Source: Gammaproteobacteria bacterium (GTDB lineage Bacteria; Pseudomonadota; Gammaproteobacteria; Pseudomonadales; Halieaceae). From it: 49,247 bases of DNA. The notes under the pieces were generated by a model. It had not been told where the DNA came from. It saw only the letters and a program-made list of their open reading frames with translations, and ran no database searches. Position numbers and translations under genes: made by a program. Location: contig JAUICG010000032.1 in the NCBI GenBank assembly GCA_030427485.1, forward strand, positions 1-49,247, read 5' to 3'. Below, piece by piece: positions 43,401-49,247 of this stretch; position 1 is the stretch's first letter, and the number at the start of each line of letters is the position of its first letter.

Positions 43401-43473
43401 CGAACAGCAGGATCAGCGCGTTGAGTACCCAGGCGAGCAGCGGCCGCCGGATAAACAGGTCCGTGAAGCGCAT
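40390..43473 (-). CDS. RND-type multidrug efflux permease (HAE1 family)
   Basis: The protein has 1027 residues and the usual 12-helix, two-porter-domain layout. TM1 is LLAWVLNALILLFGLVAFGY. The proton-relay pair is in TM4 (GLVVDDTIVVVENIHRH, about residues 400-415). The second half repeats the pattern, ending in LVGLISKHGILMVDFARRLQ. It is the inner-membrane pump of a tripartite system. The adaptor gene is just upstream and coupled (TAATG); no TolC-like gene is here. The substrates cannot be told. Confidence 0.95.
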   Translation of the reverse strand: MRFTDLFIRRPLLAWVLNALILLFGLVAFGYLNLRPYPDVKPASIYIDTAYPGAPADVVQGFVTGPLQRAIIGAQGIDYYTSSSSDGHSSITIYNASDYDVNQLVTDVIGKVASVRGELPPNALEPVVTKSWGSSPPLWIRLQDTQMTPEQLTEYFYRVVRPSILTREGVAGLMILGERPFAMRLWVDPVRMAAQDVTAAELQAAVRNNNFTSEAGELRDTLVVQPVRATTDISSADAFASIVIRESDGAVVRVRDVATVELASAPERKNGFVDGEQGLLVGISMAPDSNPLALSRNVRKGLEELQEKLPPTMTADVFSDHGKYVENALFEVTGTLFEALVIVALITLLFFGNPRSVLIMLISIPLSLIGTFLIMWWMGYSLNLFTMLALVIAIGLVVDDTIVVVENIHRHIEEGMAPMQAALDGAREVIGPVISMSLTLVAVFLPVSFMQGLSGKLISEFVFTLAGSVVISGIVALTLSPMLCSRVLQPENDSSIAHWLDKRFDALRRRYARMLHSAMRYRPVWVLVALVVIGTIPALFLLSDQEIVPLEDPGYVHTAFSIPGHLSEEFVTESGARLDEVLKELPEYAGSLRLEGILSDGTSMIAVELVPWDERERTAIELRNVVQEMVNRVPGIEANTFIVDLSPAGAAGSMPIQMAIQTTADYAELAAVSDRLLQAIRDSGNFIFSANNLKYAKPQVHVDINRDKAGELGIDMEDIATTLSVMLGEGYISRFSYQGESYDVIPQANPGQRIDRAWLERYYVRSASGDSIPLSALVETRLEAEPRSLGQFNGLNAATISLVMMPGVSMQEALDYLGELQQRMLPPGFSVDYSGQARTFLQSGNTLLIALLLSLLTIYLFLVAQFESLRDPLVVLVTVPMSLSGALIFLCLDFATLSLFSQVGLITLVGLISKHGILMVDFARRLQEQGVEFREAIIEAAAVRLRPILMTTAAIVMAVIPLLIASGPGAVSRYHIGLVIVSGMAIGTLFTLFILPVVYTYIADRREVSVPDTPISNSAPPAPTQYP

Positions 43474-44597
43474 TACTCGGACTCCGCTGCGGGCGCTGTC
43501 GCAGCCAGTTCAGCCAGGTTCTCGATGACCACCGGCGAACCCTCCAGCAATCGGTGCTGCGTATCCAGCGCCACCAGTTCGCCGGGCGCCAGCCCGGTGA
43601 TCGCCAGACGGCCGTCGCGCGTCTCGCCGCTCTTCACGGGCTGGCGGTGCGCCGTCCATACCGTCGTCCCGTCCTCGCCGCCGGCCTCTTCCTTCAATAT
43701 GTACACCGTTTCGCCGTACAGCGTGAACGCGACGGCGGTGCGTGGCAGCGTCACCACCTCGTGGCTCTGGTTCAGTACCACGGTGACGTCGGCGAACATG
43801 CCGGGCAGCAGTTCGTGCTGCGGGTTGTCCACCTCCGCGCGCACCAGTACATTGCGCGTCGTCGCCTGCACCTGCACATCGATGTAGCGGATGACGCCGT
43901 GGTACCTGCGCCCGGGGTGGCTGGGGACGGAAAAATTCACCCGCTGGCCGAGGCGCAGGTCTTCCAGTTCCTTCTCCGGCAGTTTCATGTCGAGGTAGAG
44001 CGTGTCGAGGTCCTGCAGCGAGACCAGCGCATCGCCGCGTGACAGGTAATGCCCCTCGGCGAGGCTGTGAATGCCGATGTTGCTGTCGAACGGGGCGCGG
44101 ATGTTTTTCTTGGCGATGATGCCCTGCGTCTCTTCCACCATCGCCTCGGCGCTCTCGAACTCGCTGCGACTGCTCTCGAACTGGTCCTCGGAGACCAGCT
44201 CGCGCTCGAACAGCGCCCGGTCGCGCTCGAAATCCCGGCGCGCCTTCTGCAGGCGCACATCCGCACTTTTGAGCGTCGCCCGATCGACCGTGTCGTCCAG
44301 TTCCACCAGCAGTTCACCGGCGGCGATCCACTGCCCGGGCTCGATATGGAGCTTGCGGATCACCCCGTCCACCTCGCTGCGGATATCGATACCGCGCCGC
44401 GCGCGCAGCGAACCGATCGCCGACAGATGCTGCGGCCAGGCTTCGGTTTCGGCCATCGCCGCGTTCAGGTAGACCGGGGGCGTACCCAGGTTGCTGAGGT
44501 AGTCCGCGATCATCGACTGCTTGAACAGCTTGAAGCCGATGACCCCGCCGAAGCCGAGGGCCAGCAGGATGGATGTCAGGATAAAGCGTTTCAACAT
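43473..44597 (-). CDS. RND efflux periplasmic adaptor (membrane-fusion protein)
   Basis: The protein has 374 residues from the ATG at 44597. A single N-terminal membrane helix (FILTSILLALGFGGVIGFKL) serves as the anchor and no lipobox is seen. The lipoyl/barrel-sandwich half-motifs are SLRARRGIDIRSEVDGVIRK and NIRAPFDSNIGIHSLAEGHY; a coiled-coil hairpin (RRDFERDRALFERELVSEDQ) lies between. The stop overlaps the permease start by one base. It links the pump to an outer-membrane channel. There is no nearby regulator on the same strand. Confidence 0.94.
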   Translation of the reverse strand: MLKRFILTSILLALGFGGVIGFKLFKQSMIADYLSNLGTPPVYLNAAMAETEAWPQHLSAIGSLRARRGIDIRSEVDGVIRKLHIEPGQWIAAGELLVELDDTVDRATLKSADVRLQKARRDFERDRALFERELVSEDQFESSRSEFESAEAMVEETQGIIAKKNIRAPFDSNIGIHSLAEGHYLSRGDALVSLQDLDTLYLDMKLPEKELEDLRLGQRVNFSVPSHPGRRYHGVIRYIDVQVQATTRNVLVRAEVDNPQHELLPGMFADVTVVLNQSHEVVTLPRTAVAFTLYGETVYILKEEAGGEDGTTVWTAHRQPVKSGETRDGRLAITGLAPGELVALDTQHRLLEGSPVVIENLAELAATAPAAESE

Positions 44598-44799
44598 GCA
44601 GATCACTCGCGGCAGGAAAAGGCGACGCCGGTACCGGGGAAGCAGGAGACGGACTACGTCAGAATGATACCTGAGCCCATCGGTGAGTGAAAACGCCGGC
44701 GGCGGTTGAAGCCGGATTGGTTTAATTTGTTGTTGATGCTCCGGAGCGGGCTGCGGCCTGCATGGCAAGGACGTCCCGTGTGTACGACTTGTCCCGTGC

Positions 44800-45315
44800 C
44801 TACAGTGGGGGAATGCGAAGCGACTGACCGGGATAGATTTTATCCGGGTCGCTCAACATGGGCCGGTTGGCCTCGAAAATAATGGGATACTTGTTGGCGC
44901 TGCCGTAGTGCGCCGCGGCTATCTTGCTGAGCGTATCGCCCGCCTTGACGGTATAAAATGTCGAGGGTCCCGCCGGTTTCGCTGCGGATTCAGCAGCGTT
45001 GTCGGCACTTGCGCCCTGGGCTGCGGATACCGGCGCGCTGTCAATTTCTATACGGCAGTCAACATGGCCGATGCCGAATTGGTTGCCGGCACAGAGCACC
45101 ATCTTTTCCAGGGTTTCCTGATCGGGCGACCGGCCCGTGAGTATCGCAGTGTCGCCTTTCACCTCGACAGTGACCGGCTCCCCGCCGACACCCAGCTGTG
45201 CGAGCTTTTTCGTAATGTTCTGCTGTCGCAGTTCGTCGAGCCGCTCCGGGGATACTTCGACCGTTTTGGTGGCATCCTTGTCACCGGCGTCACGCAGGAA
45301 ATCGAAAAGTCCCAT
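44800..45315 (-). CDS. kbp: BON/LysM protein, potassium-binding protein Kbp (YgaU) type
   Basis: The protein has 171 residues. The N-terminus MGLFDFLRDAGDKD is a Kbp hallmark. The BON domain covers about 30-92 (VTVEVKGDTAILTGRSPDQE) and the LysM domain about 122-170 (FYTVKAGDTLSKIAAAHYGS, IYPGQSLRIPPL). E. coli Kbp (149 residues) binds K+ in the cytoplasm; here the linker is 20 residues longer and Ala-rich. There is no signal peptide, so it stays in the cytoplasm despite LysM. It is a single gene. Confidence 0.93.
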   Translation of the reverse strand: MGLFDFLRDAGDKDATKTVEVSPERLDELRQQNITKKLAQLGVGGEPVTVEVKGDTAILTGRSPDQETLEKMVLCAGNQFGIGHVDCRIEIDSAPVSAAQGASADNAAESAAKPAGPSTFYTVKAGDTLSKIAAAHYGSANKYPIIFEANRPMLSDPDKIYPGQSLRIPPL

Positions 45316-45472
45316 AGAGTTCTCCCTCGGCTGTTCGGCCTGGATAGGCTCTGAACACTATAGCTAGCGCAGGGCAATTGCGCCAGAACGGATTGGCCAG
45401 CCAGCATATGCTCAACGATTTGACGGAGTCCGGTGGCGAACTGCGAGGCGGCGACCTGCGCGGCGGCGAACG

Positions 45473-45874
45473 TCACAGGTGCACGACGAGCTGGCGGGTG
45501 CCGGCGTGGTGCCGATGCTCCCACAGGTAGATACCCTGCCAGGTGCCGAGCATCAGCTCGCCGTGCTGGAACGGGATGCTGAGTTGGGTCGCCGTGAGCG
45601 CCGCCTTGATGTGTGAGGGCATATCGTCGTCGCCCTCCAGCGTGTGGGTGTACAGCGGGTCGCGTTCCGGCACCAGGCGGTTGAGCCAGTTCTCCAGGTC
45701 GACACGGGCGCTGTCGTCGTAGTTCTCCTGGATCAGCAGGCTGGCCGAGGTGTGGCGGATGAACAGCGTACACAGGCCCTCTCTGCGTTCGCACCCGGCC
45801 ACCACGGGCACCACCTGTGCAGTGATCGGGTACAGGCCCTGTCCGCCGACCGCGATATCCAGTTGTTTGATCAA
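45473..45874 (-). CDS. YjbQ/UPF0047 family protein
   Basis: The protein has 133 residues. TTG at 45874 is the chosen start because GGAGGG lies eight bases upstream; an earlier TTG at 45898 has no ribosome site. Conserved parts are LCTLFIRHTSASLLIQENYD, VDLENWLNRLVP, GDDDMPSHIKAALTATQLSI, GTWQGIYLWEHR and the final HHAGTRQLVVHL. The family shows weak thiamine-phosphate synthase activity in the E. coli protein; the true role is unknown. It is small and cytoplasmic. It may overlap nothing on the opposite strand. Confidence 0.92.
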   Translation of the reverse strand: MIKQLDIAVGGQGLYPITAQVVPVVAGCERREGLCTLFIRHTSASLLIQENYDDSARVDLENWLNRLVPERDPLYTHTLEGDDDMPSHIKAALTATQLSIPFQHGELMLGTWQGIYLWEHRHHAGTRQLVVHL

Positions 45875-46086
45875 GCGCGATACCCTCCGTGTCGACAAAA
45901 AGCCGCGACCTGCTGTCGCGGGTTCTGTCGATCATCCTACTGCATAGCGCGCGCGGTCCCAAGCGCAGCGCGACCGGTGCTTCACTGTGGTCTGGTCAGG
46001 CGTGGCCTGAACTGAAGGTGGATTCTATGATTGCCTGCTATACAGTACGGGTTTTCGACAAGAAAAAGCCCACAGGAGGGTTAGCG

Positions 46087-46854
46087 ATGAAAAAAGTATG
46101 CCTGGTAATAGGCGCGGGCGCCGGCATCGGTGGAACGGTGGGGCGGAAATTCGCCCGGGAGGGCTACCACGCAGCGCTGTGCCGACGCAGTGACGAAGAG
46201 GGCCTCAACAGGATGGTGGCGCAGATCGAGGCCGAGGGCGGATCCGCCAGCGGCCACCTGCTGAATGCGGTCAGGGAAGGCGCGATTGAAGAACTCGTGG
46301 CGCAGGTGGAGAAAACAGGACCTATTGACGTGGTGCTGTTCAACCTCGGTGCCCAGATTGGCGGGCGCAGCCTGGAGGACACCTCGCTGAAGACGTTCGA
46401 GCTGGGCTGGCAGATGGCGTGCTTCGGGCTGTTTCGCCTGGCCAAGGTGCTGGTGCCGCTGATGGTGCAGCGGGGAGGGGGCACCTTCCTGGTGACCTCG
46501 GCCACGGCCGCCGTGCGGGGCAATGCGGGTCAACACTCCCACGCGGCCGCGATGGGCGGGCGTCGCATGCTCTGCCAGACACTCAACGCCGAGTACGCGC
46601 AGAAGGGCATCCATGTGGCGCACATACTGATCGACGGTGCCGTGGATGCGCCGGATACCCTGGGCAAGATGCTGGGGCCGGAGTTGTATGAAAAGTTGCG
46701 CAACACGCGCGGCGGGGAACACGACGGCCTGCTGCTCCCGGAAAAAATGGCAGAGACATACTATCACCTCGCCCGGCAGCACCGGTCCGCGTGGACGCAT
46801 GAACTGGACCTGCGGGCGTACTCGGATCTCGCCTGGTGGAACCATGCACCTTGA
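46087..46854 (+). CDS. SDR-family oxidoreductase-like protein lacking the Tyr-Lys pair
   Basis: The protein has 255 residues from the ATG at 46087 (AGGAGGG upstream). The N-terminal nucleotide fold is VIGAGAGIGGTVGRKFAREG. The Ser-containing segment VTSATAAVRGN is present, but where YxxxK should follow the sequence reads SHAAAMGGRR, without Tyr or Lys. VAHILIDGAVDAPD fits the 'IDG' subgroup in which Tyr is already Phe/His. It may bind NAD(P) without standard catalysis or use other residues. The next gene (HCCA isomerase-like) is 56 bases on and probably co-transcribed. Confidence 0.85.
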   Translation: MKKVCLVIGAGAGIGGTVGRKFAREGYHAALCRRSDEEGLNRMVAQIEAEGGSASGHLLNAVREGAIEELVAQVEKTGPIDVVLFNLGAQIGGRSLEDTSLKTFELGWQMACFGLFRLAKVLVPLMVQRGGGTFLVTSATAAVRGNAGQHSHAAAMGGRRMLCQTLNAEYAQKGIHVAHILIDGAVDAPDTLGKMLGPELYEKLRNTRGGEHDGLLLPEKMAETYYHLARQHRSAWTHELDLRAYSDLAWWNHAP

Positions 46855-46910
46855 CGTCGAACCGGCAATGACCGACATATTCCTGACAAGCGAGTCGTAA
46901 GGAGAGAGCC

Positions 46911-47516
46911 GTGAGCAAGAAGCTGGAGTTCATTTTTGATTTTGGCAGCCCCAATGCCTACCTGTCGTACAAGGTTCTACCGCCCATCCTGGCGCGCACC
47001 GGCGCCAGCCTGGAGATCGTTCCCTGCCTGCTGGGAGGTATCTTCAAGGCGACCGGCAACCAGCCGCCGATGCTGGCATACGGCGCCGTGAAGGAAAAGA
47101 TGGCGTACGAGCAGAAGGAGATGGACCGCTTCATCGCGCGCCATGGCTTGACGGCCTTCCGCTTCAACCCGCATTTTCCCGTCAATACGCTGATCCTGAT
47201 GCGCGGCGCGGTCGCCGCCGCCGAGGAGGGTGTTCTCGAGCCTTATATCGATGCGGGACTGGGGTCGATGTGGGAGTCGGGGCTGAAGATGGATGAGCCA
47301 GATGTGTTTGTGAAGGCGATGAACGACGCCGGGCTCGACGGCGAAAAACTGCTCGAGCGAACACAGGACCCGGCGGTCAAGGCCGGTCTGATCGGCAATA
47401 CGGAGCGAGCGGTAGAAAGGGGGGTATTCGGCATTCCGACCTTCTTCGTCGGGGAGGAAATGTTTTTCGGCAAGGACCGGCTCGCGCAGGTCGAAGAGGA
47501 ACTCAACCGCCTGTAG
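46911..47516 (+). CDS. 2-Hydroxychromene-2-carboxylate isomerase-like (DsbA/GST-kappa fold)
   Basis: The protein has 201 residues from a GTG start with AAGGAGAG upstream. The active-site segment FIFDFGSPNAYLSYKVLPPI has the Ser at 13 that replaces Cys in this family; FGIPTFFVGEEMFFGKDRL is the cis-Pro loop and end of the fold. True HCCA isomerase acts in naphthalene degradation with glutathione; many homologues act on other compounds. It pairs with the SDR-like gene. The substrate is not known. Confidence 0.9.
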   Translation: MSKKLEFIFDFGSPNAYLSYKVLPPILARTGASLEIVPCLLGGIFKATGNQPPMLAYGAVKEKMAYEQKEMDRFIARHGLTAFRFNPHFPVNTLILMRGAVAAAEEGVLEPYIDAGLGSMWESGLKMDEPDVFVKAMNDAGLDGEKLLERTQDPAVKAGLIGNTERAVERGVFGIPTFFVGEEMFFGKDRLAQVEEELNRL

Positions 47517-47547
47517 CCCTGGTCCGGGGGATGACTGGCCGAAGTGT

Positions 47548-48597
47548 TTACCCCTGGCGCACCATACCGCGGGCGACAGTGAGCGGGAGGTCGGCATAGG
47601 TCACGATGCCGGGCGGCGCCGCGACGACGGCCGGGATTGCGTGGATGGCCGGCATCGCGGTCGCGATCATGCCGATCACCATCAGTTCCTTGAAGGTGCT
47701 GAACGCAAAGTCCTTGCCGGGGTAGAACTGCACGCGCGTGCTGACGCAGGGCTGCCCCTGCACCTCGACGAGGTACGCGTGCTCGACCTGCCAGTCGGGC
47801 TCCAGGTGCTCTCCCTTGCGCCAGACCGTTTTCAGGTTGAGCACCGTGGCGCCTTTGCAGCGCCCCTGCCAACTCGTGGCGATGCCGGCCACGCAGCCGG
47901 CATCGATCTGCCAGGAACCCAGGTCCAGGTCTTGCGTCGTCTGCGCGAACTCGGCCTCGAACTGCACAGCGTCAATCGCGAGACCCAGCGCATCGGCCAT
48001 CATCCGCACCGCATCCCCGAACACCGCCGTACCGGCCTGCGCCATCGCCGGCAGCGCCGGGTCATCGATCGGGCGGCCGAAGCCGCAGGGTTTTTCGGTC
48101 TCCGGTGAATCGTAGCCGGTGGAGTCGACCGACTCGGTGACGGTGATGCAGTCGACGCGATCGCAGATCACCGTGGAGACGAGGCCGATCAGGTTCAGGA
48201 AACCCGGGTTGGCGCCCGAGCCGAAAATGGAGCTGCCGCCGCGCTCGCAGGCAGCCTGCAGGCGACGCAGCCCTGCTTCGCCGAACGCGTGCCCGGTAAT
48301 GAAGCCGGCGGTCGCGACGACGTTGACACCGGCTTCGAGTATGCGCACCAACTCGTCGACCTGCGGGAATTTGGGGGTATACACCACGCAGTCCGGCTCC
48401 AGCGCGAGCAGCGCATCGACGTCGTTCGTGGCCGCGATGCCGAGCGGTTCGACACCGATCAGTTCGCCGATGTCGCGCCCCGACTTGTCATTCGACCATG
48501 CGTAGCATCCCGCGAGTTCGAGTCCCGGGTGTTCTATAACCGCCCTGGCTGCCCGTTGCCCGACATTGCCGGTGGTCCACTGCACTACGCGTAACAT
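47548..48597 (-). CDS. DapB-like/2,4-diaminopentanoate dehydrogenase-like NAD(P) reductase
   Basis: The protein has 349 residues from the ATG at 48597 (GGAGGG upstream). It begins MLRVVQWTTGNVGQRAARAV, then DIGELIGVEPLGIAATNDVD, DCVVYTPKFPQVDELVRILE and GVNVVATAGFITGHAFGE, as in the dihydrodipicolinate reductase-like 'NAD(P)H-dependent amine dehydrogenase' family, found in Actinobacteria and marine Proteobacteria. FGSGANPGFLNLIGLVSTVI is also usual. It lies 50 bases after the alpha/beta hydrolase gene on the same strand. The substrate is unknown; a lipid or steroid path is possible. Confidence 0.82.
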   Translation of the reverse strand: MLRVVQWTTGNVGQRAARAVIEHPGLELAGCYAWSNDKSGRDIGELIGVEPLGIAATNDVDALLALEPDCVVYTPKFPQVDELVRILEAGVNVVATAGFITGHAFGEAGLRRLQAACERGGSSIFGSGANPGFLNLIGLVSTVICDRVDCITVTESVDSTGYDSPETEKPCGFGRPIDDPALPAMAQAGTAVFGDAVRMMADALGLAIDAVQFEAEFAQTTQDLDLGSWQIDAGCVAGIATSWQGRCKGATVLNLKTVWRKGEHLEPDWQVEHAYLVEVQGQPCVSTRVQFYPGKDFAFSTFKELMVIGMIATAMPAIHAIPAVVAAPPGIVTYADLPLTVARGMVRQG

Positions 48598-48647
48598 GGC
48601 CGTCCCTCCGTGTTTCAAACCCTGAAAAGGTCAGCTTGCAAGGCCGT

Positions 48648-49247
48648 TCAATCGCGGCCCCCCGGGATGAACACGGCGGGAAGCAGCGCATTGAAAATGT
48701 CCGCCCGCTCCCACTGCAGGAAGTGGCCTGCGCCCGGAATCACCAGAGGGCCGATACGTTGGGTGAACGCCACCTCGCAGCGCGCGACGAACTGCCGCTC
48801 GACGACGTGGTCATCCGGCCCATAGAGAATCAGGGTTGGCACTTCCACGGCATCCATCAGCGGTATCTCGCTGAAGGCCCGCCCGTAGGCCAGCTGGTAG
48901 GGCGCCCAGCCGGCGCGCAACCGCGCCTCGTCGGCGAAGGGCTCGGTCATGAAGTCGATATCGTCTGCCGTGAACGCGCCGGGCGAGGCCCAGAGCCGGC
49001 TCGAGTACATGCCCGCAATCCACAGCCGCCGGGCGGCGGGGCTCGCCAGCATCGCCGCCAGTTCATCGGGTCGCGCGCCCTGCAGGTAGCGGTAGTCCGC
49101 TGTCGGGTCTTCCGGCCCGCTCTGCAATTCGCCCGCGATGCCGGCCGCGGCGTAATCAACGCCCATCGGCGGCACGGAATTGAAAAAGCAGAAGCGCTCG
49201 ACGAAGCCGGGGTAGCGGTGGATCAGGTCCGTCGCGACGACACCGCC
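48648..49247 (-). CDS. Alpha/beta hydrolase, 5' end cut by window edge
   Basis: The frame is open to the last base of the window (200 codons incl. stop). Reading begins GGVVATDLIHRYPGFVERFC, the helix right after a nucleophile elbow, so the G-x-Ser/Asp-x-GG motif lies just outside. Catalytic Asp is likely in LYGPDDHVV and His in GAGHFLQWE. The cap domain is between (LASPAARRLWIAGMYSSRLW). This order suits epoxide hydrolase- or haloalkane dehalogenase-like enzymes. It precedes the reductase gene in one operon. Confidence 0.88.
   Translation of the reverse strand, partial: GGVVATDLIHRYPGFVERFCFFNSVPPMGVDYAAAGIAGELQSGPEDPTADYRYLQGARPDELAAMLASPAARRLWIAGMYSSRLWASPGAFTADDIDFMTEPFADEARLRAGWAPYQLAYGRAFSEIPLMDAVEVPTLILYGPDDHVVERQFVARCEVAFTQRIGPLVIPGAGHFLQWERADIFNALLPAVFIPGGRD

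Noticed and set aside
42241..43887. Plus-strand 548-codon frame opposite the RND pump
   Set aside because: Shadow frame of the pump and adaptor, which carry all the expected motifs.
1..49247. CRISPR arrays, tRNA, rRNA, integrases and intact insertion sequences
   Set aside because: I looked for regular direct repeats, cloverleaf-like segments and transposase motifs on both strands and found none that stand up.

Overview
The window is about 62% GC by eye, densely coded and free of rRNA, tRNA, CRISPR and intact insertion sequences. Gene content points to a marine or freshwater gammaproteobacterium of the Halieaceae/OM60-NOR5 kind: TonB-dependent receptors (TBDRs) with long loops, several TetR regulators, a steroid- or lipid-type P450, CoA-transferase, SDR and hydrolase genes, a PEP-CTERM-like secreted protein and E. 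coli-like polyamine uptake. The taxonomic call is inference. Both ends cut genes.

Layout. 1-5.7 kb, minus strand: a family III CoA-transferase (cut by the edge) behind an NAD-dependent epimerase-like gene, a VPLP-CTERM secreted protein, a phytoene-desaturase-like FAD enzyme and a DMT-family exporter with a short coupled leader ORF. 6.0-10.5 kb, plus strand: a TetR regulator, a 25-bp palindrome on a promoter, an internally duplicated DUF6125-like protein and a TBDR. 10.5-14.5 kb, minus: a complete potFGHI putrescine/polyamine ABC importer. 15.0-16.3 kb: a CsgG-like lipoprotein and a small secreted protein, followed by 500 bp of decayed sequence. 16.8-19.4 kb: a LysR/DoxX/glutathionyl-hydroquinone reductase module that matches yhaJ-yqjF-yqjG of E. 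coli. 19.5-20.7 kb: an isolated AAA/DUF4143 ATPase. 20.9-23.5 kb: nitroreductase, SnoaL-like protein and P450, closed by a clear terminator.

23.6-28.8 kb is the most interesting part. A minus-strand train runs DUF1348, YHS protein, DUF2282 precursor peptide (bufA), DUF692 MNIO enzyme (bufB), DUF2063 partner (bufC), DoxX (bufD) and a DODA-type dioxygenase. The bufABCD core is the copper-buffering 'bufferin' RiPP system, also known as gigPABT in Cupriavidus. Here it lies downstream of a divergent TetR gene whose intergenic region carries three copies of a 16-bp operator placed on both promoters. The proposed model is a TetR-controlled metal or electrophile stress unit in which the periplasmic YHS protein and the modified peptide handle metal.

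29-40.4 kb: a flavin-binding PNPOx-like protein opposite a LysR gene; a truncated gene start; then three DUF3604 genes. Two of these are lipoproteins directly downstream of a second TBDR, with a divergent TetR and a 19-bp palindrome on the receptor promoter. The DUF3604 proteins carry PHP-like metal-binding motifs, so this looks like a regulated uptake-and-hydrolysis locus of unknown substrate. 40.4-44.6 kb: an RND efflux pump and its adaptor. 44.8-49.2 kb: a Kbp-like BON/LysM protein, YjbQ, an SDR lacking the usual catalytic pair, a 2-hydroxychromene-2-carboxylate isomerase-like protein, a DapB-like reductase and an alpha/beta hydrolase cut by the right edge.
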